From contig JAFFJZ010000004.1 of the NCBI GenBank assembly GCA_018340375.1, positions 45,858,001 through 45,922,000 on the forward strand: a stretch of 64,000 nt of DNA, given 5' to 3'. The notes under the pieces were generated by a model that made no database searches, had not been told where the DNA came from, and saw only the letters and a program-made list of their open reading frames with translations. The position numbers and the translations under genes are program-made. Source of the stretch: Gonatopus flavifemur (lineage: Eukaryota > Arthropoda > Insecta > Hymenoptera > Dryinidae). This document shows, piece after piece, positions 43,440 through 54,601 of this stretch (within the stretch, counting starts at the first letter, position 1; every line of letters starts with the position of its first letter).

Positions 43440-44640
43440 CAAATGGGAACGTCCTTGAACTATCCTGAAAAGGACCGTTCAACCACCTCACCTGTGGAGA
43501 AAAATTCCCAACTATCTTGAAGAGGACTGTCGGTGGAGTCACTATCGCCAAATGAGAGCCTTCTTGAACTATCCTGGAAAGGACCGACCAAGATATTATC
43601 ACTTCACCTGTGGAGAGAAACTGCCAACGATCCTGAAAGAAACTGTTGGTGCAGTAACCACCGTGAAATCTCAACGCTCTTGAACTATCCTGAAAAGGAC
43701 CGCCCAAGGTATTCTTTCCGCACCTGTGGAGAAAAATCGCCAACCATCCTGTGAAGGACTGTCGGTGAAATCACTATCGTCAAATGAAAGCCTGCTTGAA
43801 CTATCCTGAAAAGGACTGTAGAGATAAGTGCGACGGCGACTTGAGAGAAAAGGTATTTCGCCTTCTCTAACTGCGGCAGATATTGAGACCGCTTCGACGA
43901 GTAAAATCAAGTTGTGATAGATCACCAACTTATAGGAGCAGGAGTTGAGCAATAGGACACGGTTTAATTTATCTCAAACTTGAAAAACAAAGTCGATTTA
44001 TTCGGTGTAGTCAAATTGTACGACGTGTCAACGAGCGTACTCGTAAGTGGTGGCGAGAGGAGTGATCTCTTGTGAGAAGAGTACAAGGGAAGAAGGGGAG
44101 TACATATTGATCATACATACATATTAACGATGATCATAACACGATACTGATGAGCTTGCGTCGGCAATGTCACTCGCTCCCGTACTTGGATGATATATGC
44201 GTGAGGGAGAGATGTTGTGCGGGCGTCTACCCTCCAACAAGGACCAATCAAGATGTTATCACTTCACTTGTGGAGAAAAACTGCCAACTATCATGAGGAG
44301 AACGATTAGTGAAGTGACCACCGTGGAATCGCAACGCTCTTGAACTATCCTGAAAAGGACCGTCCAAGGTGTTCTCATCTCACCTGTAAAGAAAAACCGC
44401 CGACCATCCTGAGAAGGACTATCGGTGAAATAAATACCGCCAAATGAGAACCCCCTTGGATTATACTGAAAAAGACCGGCCAAGATATTCTCACCTCATC
44501 TGTGGATTAAAACCGCCGAATATCCTGAGAAGGACTGTCCATGGAATGAATATCGCCAAATGAGAACTTCATTGAAGTATCCTGGAAAGGACCGGCCAAG
44601 ATATTCTCACCTCACCTGTGGAGAAAAATCTGTTCTTTAA
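43440..44640. repeat. 116-bp tandem array, split by a solo LTR
   Basis: The word GAACTATCCTG or close variants recurs at 43457, 43566, 43682, 43798, then 44342, 44458 and 44574, with spacings of 109, 116, 116 and, after the interruption, 116 and 116. Units contain CACCTGTGGAGAAAAA and GAAGGACTGTCGGTG. Removing the 423-bp LTR and one 5-bp duplication gives 116 between 43798 and 44342 as well. The array lies just upstream of the transposase start, where its promoter would be. Confidence 0.9.
43817..44239 (-). mobile_element. Solo LTR (BEL/Pao-like), 5-bp target duplication
   Basis: Starts TGTAGAGATAAG and ends CTCCAACA on the plus strand. Read on the minus strand it begins TGTTGGAGGG and ends CTCTACA, typical TG...CA LTR ends, with an AATAAA on that strand. 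The identical 5-mer AGGAC flanks it at 43812-43816 and 44240-44244. There is no internal sequence: the product of LTR-LTR recombination. BEL/Pao is a guess from the TGTTGG start. Confidence 0.9.
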
Positions 44641-44894
44641 ATTTGAGTGGCGACACGTAAAGTTTACTCAGCAATAACCAAATCTTCAACAAAGTCCTCA
44701 CACTGTGATAACAGCAGCTTCCAAGCTGATATTTTCGTTGATGCTGCGTTGGATGATGCGTCCTGATTATTTATCCTCTGACGCGCTGTACCAGCACATT
44801 GAGGAGTTATGACGCGAGGGAGAACGTGCCCCTATAGAAAACTTGCTCCACTTCGCGCTATACATCGTTTCCTTCAGTTCTTTTACATATACCT
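44641..44894. other. No recognisable feature
   Basis: Part of the piggyBac interior; no motif found. Confidence 0.4.
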
Positions 44895-45125
44895 AGATCA
44901 TCATTGGAACTGGAGTCTACTGAAAGCATTCCTAGTAACGAACTCTCTGCCACTCGATTGATTGGGCGCCATTTCTCGCAATCTACTACGGAACGAAGAT
45001 GCCAATTGTGCACTTTGCGTAAGATCTTGACGCAAACAAATTACATATGCCCCATTTTCAATATCTCTCTATACATCACGCCATGCTTCAAAGTGTACCA
45101 CACTGGAATGATCTTACCATGAGTT
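44895..45125 (+). pseudogene. piggyBac C-terminal Cys-rich fragment, opposite strand
   Basis: Plus-strand frame with RLIGRHFSQSTTERRCQLC, then TQTNYICP and ITPCFKVYHTG. Spacing and residues fit the C-terminal zinc-binding tail of piggyBac-type transposases (RRC-x2-C, YxCP, PCFxxYH), with one Cys pair decayed. It lies inside the same element but on the opposite strand from the main transposase, so the interior has been rearranged or received part of a second copy. Confidence 0.6.
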
Positions 45126-45539
45126 CAATGAATTCAAAACAACGTGAGAGGCGATGGGACTCACGAAAATCAACCACCACTCCATTCCGGATTTCCACTC
45201 CAAAGGAAATAATCCGGAAATAAGAAAAAAAATCCAACTCAATCAGGAAAAATATGCCACCTCTTCTTCTCCTTCAATTGAGAATATGCTTCTACTATTG
45301 AGAAGATTTTTAACAAATGGAAATTGTCCCATCACTCTGACTAATCTTCTCAAATGGAAGAGAAAACACCTGATACCATATATATGAAGAAGTCGCAGCA
45401 TCATGAGAGGGGTACTATATTTCTTTTCTGTACTTCGACCATCAACGAACTTGGAAATGCCTTAGGCTGGCATCAGGAAAGCAATATTGGACCTTGGAAA
45501 ATTTGTATTCAAGATCAATGAGTCTTGTAGAATTTTTCC
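45126..45539. other. No recognisable feature
   Basis: Open frame 45154-45387 is Lys/Asn-rich without a motif. Nothing else supported. Confidence 0.4.
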
Positions 45540-45860
45540 TACAAGTTTCTTGCGTACTCAGCACAAAAACTAAAGTAGGCTACACAGTTTGAGCTGAAAA
45601 TACGGGAAAAATGAAATTGGACCTTGAAATGACCTTGGAACGACCTTTTTCAAGGTCAAGGACGTATCCAGGATTCCTTCCGCTATTTTTCCCGTACTCA
45701 GCACACTAAAAAACGTGGGCCTACACAGTTGGAGCTCAAAATACGGCAAAAATCAAATTCGACCTTGAAATGACCTGTTCCAAGGTCAAGGACGCGCCCA
45801 CGACTTCTTTAACTATTTTTTCCAATCTCAGCACCAAATTTTACTCTCAAAAAACAATAG
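45540..45860 (-). repeat. Right subterminal tandem units of the piggyBac element
   Basis: Two to three units of about 141 bp (GACCTTGAAATGACC at 45620 and 45761), the inverse of 41100-41575. Confidence 0.7.
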
Positions 45861-45913
45861 ACATATTGTTTCCCCGGGTGGTCCCTCTTGGGACCAGTCC
45901 CGTCCTCTAAGGG

Positions 45914-46460
45914 TTGAAGCATGCCTTCCCCATGTCCATACTATCCGAATGTCTTGGAACTCTGAGTATATTTGATTCACGAGATGTTAGGTATATGATA
46001 TGTCTCCGGCACATCAGAATCGGGGGGAGGAAAAAAAAGAAAATCAGGTTCCTTTTTGTCTCCCTGTTTGTCTATGTGTATGTAACAAATTTGTGAACGT
46101 GTATATCTCCCGTTAGTATTATTCGATCGTGATAAAATTTTCACCAGAGTCATGTGCAGTGTTGATGGTGGTTCCATATAACTTTCAACCTCATCGTTAC
46201 AGGAGAACAGGAGGAGTGAGGAGAACCGCCATTGGTCCCATGTGAGTTTCATCCCAATTGGTTGGGAATTGTGGGAGATTTTCCTTCGGGGTCTGTATCT
46301 CCTTTGAAAGCATGCCTTCCCCATGTCCATATCAACAGAATATCATGGAATTGTGAGTGTATTCTATATATCCCAGTGAGTTGAAAAATGTGGGACAAGA
46401 TTCTTTAAGAATCCACACTGTTTTCCAATACAAACGAGGAGACATGTGCCAGTTGGGGAG
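45914..46460 (+). repeat. Family R repeat, right half of the split copy plus another unit
   Basis: Resumes with AGCATGCCTTCCCCATGTCC, exactly the word that follows the break point in uninterrupted R units (51668 region). A further unit holds TATCTCCCGTTAG, GTGGTTCCATATAAC and TTGGTCCCATGTGAGTTTCA, and a second AGCATGCCTTCCCCATGTCC at 46309. Confidence 0.75.
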
Positions 46461-46769
46461 CTTTTTTGTTAATTATTATTGTTACAGATTCACATTTCTC
46501 CATGGACCTGGCGTTATGTTCTCACTTTTTTCAAGTTCACATTAAACGTTCTTACCAGGAATCTCTTCATAGTCTCTCTTCTGAAGAGAAATGGAAGAGA
46601 TGTGGAACTGTTATTTTACAAAGAGCAACATCTCCAGTCGCTTTAGTTAGGCTCAAGTGTAGTCATCATCGATCAAGGTATACGGGAAGGACAATGTTCC
46701 AATCATCAATTTTCCGATGAGCAGGCCCAATATCATCATTCGCTCATGATTGTAGTCGGGCAATAGTAT
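46461..46769. other. No recognisable feature
   Basis: No motif found. Confidence 0.4.
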
Positions 46770-47240
46770 ACACCAGTGGGCTGTCCATCAAGGGTAGAGT
46801 ATATTCACTTTGATTTCACTCGTGAAGAAATAGCAATTGAACTTGAATGATCATTCTTGGGCAAGCTCGATATAATCTTTTTCATCAATCGCCCATGATG
46901 CTGATTGGAGGCAGCGACAGTAGCTGGCTATTCGTCAGGAGTTATGATATATCCCTCACGTTTTGAACCGTAGAAAAATTGCAAATTAATTTAAATCATT
47001 TCCCTCAAGCATACTTCGTATGCTCCATTTAATCATCTGTCGACGACTCTGTTAGGAGACTAGGACAACAGACTGTCCGTGAAGGGATTATGATATATTC
47101 GATATGTTCTTGCCTCAGAAGTAGTGTATGGATTCGAATCATTTTCCTTGACTAGACCTTGTATGATTTCTCATCATCAGCCTCTGGTTCAGCTTGGAGC
47201 TATCAACAGTAGCGAACTGTCTGTTGAGGATTTTGGTATA
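46770..47240. repeat. Satellite-like array, units of about 135-150 bp
   Basis: Diverged units with CTGTCCATCAAGG, CTATTCGTCAGGAGTTATG, CTGTCCGTGAAGGGATTATG and CTGTCTGTTGAGGATTTTGG, each followed by ATATNC-type words, near 46780, 46930, 47078 and 47213. Inverse relatives lie at 38871-39200. Confidence 0.5.
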
Positions 47241-48023
47241 TCTGCTATGTTTTTGCATGTATAGGAATCATATATTCCATAAAGAATCCATCAGACAGAG
47301 CATCCCTTTGTATCTCTCCCAATTTTCCGAAGGGTCATTCCACGTCAAACCAACCAGAAAAAAATTATTTTGACACCCATCATCACCGATTTTGATGAAA
47401 CTTCGTACAAATTAACTTTCCGTAGAGATAGGAAGCATGCCAATTTTTTTGAAGATATCTTCAGCACTTTTCTTTTATGACCATTTGAATTCCCAGCTCT
47501 TTTGTATTTTCTACGCTTGAAAGATTTACCCACTGATCACAAGATTTTACTCAAATAATTGTATCTCGTGCAATAATTAACCGATCTGGATGAAATTCGG
47601 AACACTTATCGATTGAACTATGACGATTTCAGAAAAATACGTTTGGACACTTCAAGAGTCTGCTTGGGCCCTAAAAAATTACCCAAAGTTGTTGGAAAAA
47701 AATTTTTTACGAAAAAACATGAGTAATTGAGATCTGAGTTAACAGGGAAAGGGAACGCGAGGAACCTGCCGATATAATTTTCTTACAATGTGGGATAATA
47801 TGTACTTTCATCCCCAAAAAGAAAAATTATGGCTTTTTCATTCCTTTTCCTGAAAACACCAGATGTTCTGTTAGTGGTTTGACAAACAGTCATTACACGA
47901 CGCATCAGGATGTTGAAAATGATATATCTGTTCAACACTCAATACATCAAAGTTTTTGGGGTCAGTAATTATGAATCTGATGTCGGAATATCCAATTTCA
48001 AAATGGCGGATCCAATATGGCGG

Positions 48024-48103
48024 CGCCCATATAGCACAAATGTCTCAGTAATATCTCCAGAATATTCTGGAGATATTACTGAGGCATTTGTGCTATGTGG
48101 GCG
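48024..48103. repeat. 80-bp near-perfect palindrome
   Basis: Symmetric about 48063/48064, with a central CCAGAATATTCTGG and outer CGCCCATATAGCACAAATG mirrored as CATTTGTGCTATGTGGGCG. Two or three mismatches. It marks the inner end of the left arm of the 2.5 kb foldback element. Confidence 0.85.
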
Positions 48104-49199
48104 ATTAAGTACGGATTTTCCAAGGATTTGCCTGAAATTCACTGCGATATGTGTTCGAATTCATGTGGAAATGCATGAAAAATCATAATTCTGTATGCAA
48201 TATCATAAAATGTCATATTAAAAGTACAGGAAGTCTTGACAATTGATACGAAATGTATATATGTTGATTACTTCACATAAATTTCTATGAAATTTAGCAA
48301 GCAATTTTTTACAGTAAAGGAATGATACCATCACTGACTTCAAATCTAATATCAACATTAAAAATAGAGTCTTTGGACTTCTGAGATCTCCCTATCTTCC
48401 ACTCCCCATCTCTCCCAAATCAAAAAAAAAATTTAATCTCACTAAGACTGCTAAGAATTCAACTAAAAAAGTCTTATTCATAAATAAGTGCCCATATCCA
48501 ATTTTTTGAAAGGTGAGTGGAAAATCAGAAACAGATGAGCTTACTTTTGATCTCCAGATATGAATTATTCAAAATGAATTAGATACATGGGTAGGTTGTA
48601 GGGGGTGCAATCTAGAATGAATTTCAGTTTCCACTGTGTTTTTATCTGTATACATAATGTGGTCCATACTTTGTTACATGGAAAAAATGCAACTAATTCA
48701 ATTGAATATAAGAATATTCTCATTTCGCTACAGGATTCAATATCATTCTCGTCTTCTCCGGACCTTATGAGATAATCAATTTTTCTTGCAGGAATATAAT
48801 ACATGGCAATACCATTTTTCCACATTTTGTACTGCAATTAGTATCATAAATTTTTATTTCTTCATTTCTGATGTAGATTTTCGTGTTACGATACATTTGA
48901 AGCTCAAACTTCTGTCATTTTATGCTGCATCAAACTCATGCATTCCATTGGGAAATGATATATTCTCCCAGACGTGGTTTTTGGGGGGTCGACAATACCG
49001 AGTATATGTGCCAGCGGTACGGGACAAACATCTTCTCGCCTTGGCCAATAAGATGATGGTGAAGGTCCATCGGGATGAAGGAACTAAACAGTGACATCTT
49101 GCTCTTCTTTATTTGATTCCGTTATCATTCCGAAGTAACAAAAATCATCGTATTTACAAGCTAAGCTTAGCTTACGATTCTGGAGACATTGTAATATTG
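48104..49199. other. Spacer of the foldback element
   Basis: AT-rich. Open frames 48786-49094 (plus) and 48565-48837 (minus) overlap on opposite strands and have no motif. Confidence 0.4.
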
Positions 49200-50069
49200 T
49201 CAGAATATGCTGGAGATATTACTGAGACATTTGTGCTATATGGGCGATGCCATATTGGATCCGCCATTTTGAAATTGGATATTCCGACATCAGATTCATA
49301 ATTACTGACCCGAGAAACTTTTATGTATTGAGTGTTGAACAAATATATCATTTTCAACATCCTGATGCATCGTGTAATAACTGTTTGTCAAACCACTAAC
49401 AGAATATCTGATGTTTTCAGGAGAAGGAATGAAAAAGCCATAATTCTTCTTTTCGGGGATGAAAGTGAATATATCCCACATTGTGAAAAGAATTATATCG
49501 GCAGGTTCCTCACGTTCCCTCTCCCTGTCAACTCAGATCTCAATTACTCATATTTCTTGGTAAAAAATTTTTTTCCAACAACTTTGGGTAATTTTTTAGG
49601 GCCCAAGGAGACTCTTGAAGTGTCCAAACGTATTTTTCCTGAACTCTTCATAGTTCAATCGATAAGTGTTCCAAATTTCATCCAGATCGGTTAATTATTG
49701 CGCGAGATACCATTATTTGAGTAAAATCTTGTGATCGGTGAGTAAATCTTTCAAGCGTAGAAAATACAAAAAAGCTGAAAATTCAAATGTTCATAAAAGA
49801 AAAGTACTGAAGATATCTTCAAAAAAATTGGCATTGTTTCCTATCTCTATGGGAAGATGATTTGTATGAACTTTCATCAAAATCGGTGATCATGGGTGAC
49901 ATGCCCTGGTTACATAATCTAGCAAACAAATGAGCACCTTCCACAAGCTTCTCTCGTGTTTTTACACAAATTACCTCTTCATTCATCCATCCATTCATGA
50001 ATTCCCTCACATAATATATGTTCCGAATTGTTTGTATCCGATCGTTGTTCTGAATTGCAGAGCCTGTAG

Positions 50070-50417
50070 CAACTTTTGGAGCCAACGGAAGGTATCACAA
50101 GGACAGTTAGTGGTGATCAGTATGTGACCCCAAGTCGTATAATACCACTTATCAATTTCTCCCAAAAATCATTAGGAGAAATAGAAATCCAAACTGCAGA
50201 CGCGGATAATCCGGAACAAAGATTGCAGGGAAGAATTGGTCATATATTCCCAGGGATTGAAGGGAAACTGGTCATTGCAGTAGCAAGTAGTCTTGATCTC
50301 GGATTCGAACGAACGCATTTTTGGAGCGCTCTTCCATGTTCCGAAGCACCTCAGAAAATTAATCCAAGTATACTTGCAACGAAGAGCTTGCAACACACTT
50401 GCAAAAAAAGAGCGTGA
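50070..50417 (+). pseudogene. hAT transposase fragment
   Basis: An open frame after a TAG at 50067-50069 contains VSGDQYVTPSRIIPLINFSQ, then LGEIEIQTADADNPEQRLQG and AVASSLDLGFERTHFW. This fits the conserved region of hAT transposases before the dimerisation domain (T-x-S-x-xxPLI..., then LAxxLDPRFKxxxF), with DPRFK decayed to DLGFE. The N-terminal BED finger, catalytic residues and dimerisation domain are not present, so it is a short relic. Confidence 0.6.
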
Positions 50418-50513
50418 AGTTTCACGTCGAGATGTGCACCATTCCACGGGTCAGTTAGACCCGTGGAAAGAATCTTCAGAGGGGTTTGAGAGTTGAGTCA
50501 CTTTTTGGTACGG

Positions 50514-51169
50514 TAGGGGAGCATGGGTCACAGTGGATCACTACTTTTTCATGCTCTATAACTTCAAAAGTAGTGAACGTTCCAGCATGGTAATTCATAT
50601 ACCTATACAATATTCCTCCGCCTACAAGATGAACGAGCAATACTGTCAATTTGCGTGAATAAGACACCAAGTATTTATCATCTTCTGGAATTTTACAATT
50701 TGATCCACTGTACCCCATATCTGGGTTACAGTGGATAATTTGATGGATTAGACTCTCTGGTGTAGAAATAGTTTGATTTTGAATTCGGGTCTGTATAAGG
50801 TATTTGGGTCACACTTCCTCAGGTGTGAAGGATGTATGTGTGTGTGTGGATGTTCGTTAGCTGTAATTACGTGCTCGATCTGTTGCAAATGCGATCGATT
50901 TCGAATTAGTCGTTGCGAAGCGTTTACTCGAGCCTCTTGATTGTATTCGTTGCGTATCGGGCAGTGAGCTTCCTTTGTTTGCGCTTATGCGTGTGCTGAT
51001 GTGCTTTATCTTAAGGTAAAAATTGCTAATTAGCTGGGAATACTTCTTTGTTTGATTTTATCCGGGGTGCATAGCCCTATGCTCGTTCTATTTTATTTTG
51101 TGGAAAACGTGTATGCGAGATTCACGTGCGTCTCATGGCTCCGATTTGCTCGACGTGGAGCAACGACTC
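50514..51169. other. Left part of the TIR-bounded segment
   Basis: ATCCACTGTACCC and GGGTTACAGTGGAT (50703-50733) form a local inverted pair. An 80-codon minus-strand frame (50476-50718) includes RKLTVLLVHLVGGGILYRY but has no known motif. GTATGTGTGTGTGTGG at about 50832. Confidence 0.4.
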
Positions 51170-53830
51170 ATCTCAAGTTATACTTTTGCTTCCTCGTTAG
51201 AAGAAGCTTTATAATCGTTTCGAGGGGCTGAAAATTTTTTTATCTCCAAACTCGAAATCTCTTGGACCAAAATGTTCCTTGGAACTGGGGGGAAAATTTT
51301 GGTTGTGTGTCTGTCTGTCTGGATGAATGAATGTGTGGATGTAACCCCCCTAGAATTGCGATCACGGGGAACTTCCGTTCCTGTAATTCGATCATCACGA
51401 AATTTTTACCACAGTTACATTCGGTGTCAGTAGTGGTCCCATATGAGTCTCAACTTGATCTCAATAGTAGAATAGGAGGAGTGAAGGAAGATGTTATCAA
51501 AAATTGTGATTTTGCGATCACGCATATCTCCGCTTTCTATTATCCGATTTTGATGAAATTTGAACCACGCTCTAGTTATAACCTGATAGTGGTCCCATAT
51601 GAGTTCCATCTCAATCGGTTGAAAACTCTGGGAAATTTTTGTTTGCCATCTGCATTATTTTTGAAAGTATGCCTTCCCTATGTCCATATGATCCGAATGC
51701 TATGGAACTCTGAGTATATTCAGTTTATGAGGTGATAGTTGTATGATATGAATTTCAGGCGAATCGGAAATGAGGGAAGAAAATGGTAAGCATTAGGCTT
51801 CAGAACAAAATTCAAAAGAAAAGAAAAATCAATTCCCAGAAATGTCTGTGTGTCTGTCTGTGCGTGTGTGTGTGCCCGTGGGGCTGTCTGTGTCCTTTTC
51901 TATGATTAACGATAATTTTTCATAGGATGCACCGATCCGAACGAATGTTTCTGCAATTTGTTCGTCTCATCAAGAACTCGACGCCTTTTTATTCCCAGAC
52001 GGATCGTATGACGCGTTGCAGGAATATTGCGAAATATTGTTTGGAAGATCGTGATTTTGCGACCACGCATATGTCCGCTCCCTATTATCCGATTGCTATG
52101 AAATTTATACCACGCTTCAGTCATGGTCACATAATGGTCCCATATGAGTTTTATCACAATTGTTCCAAAAGTGTTGGAATTTTTTCCTTACGATACGCTG
52201 TTTTTGGCAATATTCCGAAATCCTGCCTTTCGTATGTTCGTATCATCCGAATACCACGGGAATTGGACCATATTCAATTGACGCGGTGTTAGTAATACCG
52301 TATACCTCCCGTAAAATATCTCCCGTTCTACTTATTCGATCATCATAAAATGTGTACCACAGTTGTGGGTCGAGGTAGTAGTGGTCTCATATAAGTTTCA
52401 GCCTGATTTATTCAGAAAACCAGGATGGGCCAGAAGAAATATGACAGGACTTTAACGTTTTTGCGGACCCGCATGTGGTAACTCCTTTTCTGATTATCTG
52501 ATTCCCATCAAACTTATACCGGGTTGTAGTTATGATCCGATAGTGGTCTCATATGAATCTCATCCGGATCAAATGAAAACTGTGGAATTTTTTGTTATGC
52601 CATCCGCATTATTTTGACAATATTTGGAAAGTATGCCTTCTCCATGTTCATATCATCCGAATGCCATGAAATTTTTAACATATCCAGTTCACGAGGTGTG
52701 AGTTATACGATATTAATTTGAGACAAATCGGAGTTGAGGAAAGAGGAATGTAAGTGGTAAGCTTGAAAATGAAATTGAAAATTTCGTAAATACCGTTATC
52801 ATGCAGATATTTTTCGTTCCTATCATCTGATCGCTATGAAATTTCCACCTAAGTAGGGGATCGAGGTGATAGTGGTCCCGTATAAGTTTCATTCCAATTG
52901 GTTCAGACATGTGACGAGAAAGTTTTTAGCAATCCGCATTATTTGTCAATTTTTTCTTCAACACAAACGAGGAAGCCATTTGCCAATTGGCAGAGTATTT
53001 CTCAATGGTTTTATGACTTCCTATATGAGAACTGCAACCATTCGTGCTCATATGCATGTGTGTTCATTTTCTGTAACAAAGAACCGAGCCAAGAGTCGAC
53101 ATTTTCACTTCCATGTTAATTATATATAAGGAAACGGGAGTATTGGGATAGGGTAAAGAATCGACGATGCACAAAGGGGTATTCGGCCTTCGCCAAACGT
53201 TTCAAAAAGTCGGAAGGAGGCGAATCCCAAAAGTCCGTGTATGTGTGTGTGTGTGTAGGTAGGTGTGTGCGTGTGTGTGTGCGCGCACACTCTTTGGCGT
53301 ATGATAATTTCCCTCAGACTGCACCGATCGGAATGATTCTTTTTTCAGTGTTTTCGTTCCAGAAACGCATTGAGTTTGATTTGGCTCATTGATTTTGGGT
53401 CCGATCGGATAACGCGTTTTGAAAATATCACGGAATATGTTTCTGAAAATCGGAATTTTTGTCTTTGGCGTGCGATAACTCTCCTCACAATGCACTGATC
53501 CTAATAATCCTTCCTTTCAAATGTTTGTCTCGGAGAGGACACGAGGCCTATTGATTTTGGTCTCAATCGGATAACACGTTTAGGAAATATTGTGGAGTAT
53601 GTTTTTGAAAATCGTGATTCTGCGACCGCCCATGTCTCCGCTTCGTATGATCCGATTGCCATGAAATTTGTTCCACGTTTCAGTCATGATCCGACAGTGC
53701 TTCCATACGAATTTCATCTCAATTGCATGGAGACTGTGAACAATTTTTTTTTGCGACCCGCATTATTTCACATGGAACATCGAAGTCCTGTATGTTTCTT
53801 CATACCAATTTTTTGATTCGGAATTGTTAT
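51170..53830 (+). repeat. Cluster of dispersed repeat family R
   Basis: At least six diverged units in the same orientation. Core words: ATATCTCCGCT or similar, TATTATCCGATT, ATGAAATTTATACCACG, GGTCCCATATGAGTT (near 51434, 51592, 52137, 52385, 52546, 52873 and 53698), TTGAAAACTGTG and ATGCCTTCCCCATGTCC. Some are paired at about 155-bp spacing. Between units there are GTGTCTGTCTGTG and (TG)n tracts (51300, 51845, 53235). Open frames here are chance products of the repeats. Confidence 0.75.
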
Positions 53831-54264
53831 TCATCCAAGTTATTTGTCAACTCAACATCCCTTCTTCGATAACTAATTTTTTCAAACATTCCGTCAATCA
53901 ATTCCATTCCACTCTCAAAACCTTGAAATTTCCCACAGTAACGCTGTAAGGTGGTGAGAAGCCTTGAATTGAAAGCCACTCAATTTCGCAGCAGTTCTGA
54001 TTTCTAATCCATCTTTATTCACAAGATTCACAACAATCAACATGAATTTTTCATGCAGGTTTCTGGACACGATTCTAAGGCATCCTGAATTGTAGCGGAG
54101 AGATGGAATATTATTCAAAACAGTTCAAACAATCAGGAATATATTACAAAGTAAACATTTGCTCACGGGACAAACTAGAACACGATCCACTGGTATAAAA
54201 TAGTGACCGATCCACTGTACCCTACTCGTCCACTTATACATTGGAATTTATTTATGAACAAATG
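53831..54264. other. Spacer before the RTE LINE
   Basis: AT-rich, no gene. Contains GATCCACTGG and GATCCACTGTACCC near 54188-54225, linking it to the ends of the 8.2 kb segment. Confidence 0.45.
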
Positions 54265-54601
54265 ATTATAATCACCTCCCCGTGGATGATTGCAGGTCTT
54301 CCAGGGAGATATTCATGATACCTGTCCTTGATATCCTTTTTATCCATCCCTGGTAGTATCTGCTTCCTTGACGTGGTGGGGAGGATAAGTATCTCAGAGT
54401 TGGATCTTTTTTTTTGAGTGGAATGAACTACTCAAGAGAAAGAATACAAACTGAGAGAAACAAAATCATCCTGATGCCGGAAACATCGGCAAAAACGGAA
54501 GGAAAGCAAGGGGAAACTACCTTCCTTGACATGTTTCAATACTTCCCGAGGAAATGGAACCTTTTCCAAACCTGGAATATTATACTCGTGAAACGAAAAC
54601 A

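Larger units (their letters stand above)
41043..45913 (-). mobile_element. piggyBac-like DNA transposon, 4.9 kb
   Basis: The left end CCTTCGACCGAACAGGTGGT (41043) and the right end, read inward on the minus strand, CCCTTAGAGGACGGGACTGG (from 45913), align as decayed terminal inverted repeats. Each is followed inward by tandem units of about 140 bp containing TCAAGGTC and CGTCCTTGACC in mirror orientation. The flanks CTAA and TTGA are each one change from TTAA, the piggyBac target. The outer flanks rejoin an R-family repeat. A broken transposase is inside. Confidence 0.75.
47374..49899. mobile_element. 2.5 kb long-inverted-repeat (foldback) element
   Basis: The left arm (47374-48060) and right arm (about 49200-49899) are inverted copies over nearly 700 bp, from ATCACCGATTTTGATGAAA at the outer left to its reverse at the outer right. 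Shared inner words include GATCTGGATGAAATT, TTCAACACTCAATACAT and AATATCCAATTTCAAAATGG. The spacer of about 1.1 kb has no recognised gene. Mirrored 90-codon and 62-codon frames (47910-48188, 49172-49360) come from the symmetry. Confidence 0.9.

Noticed and set aside
47910..49360. Mirrored open frames near 48 and 49.3 kb
   Set aside because: They come from the inverted arms of the foldback element.
53230..53290. TG/CA-rich tract resembling a microsatellite locus
   Set aside because: Simple repeat only; already covered as part of family R.
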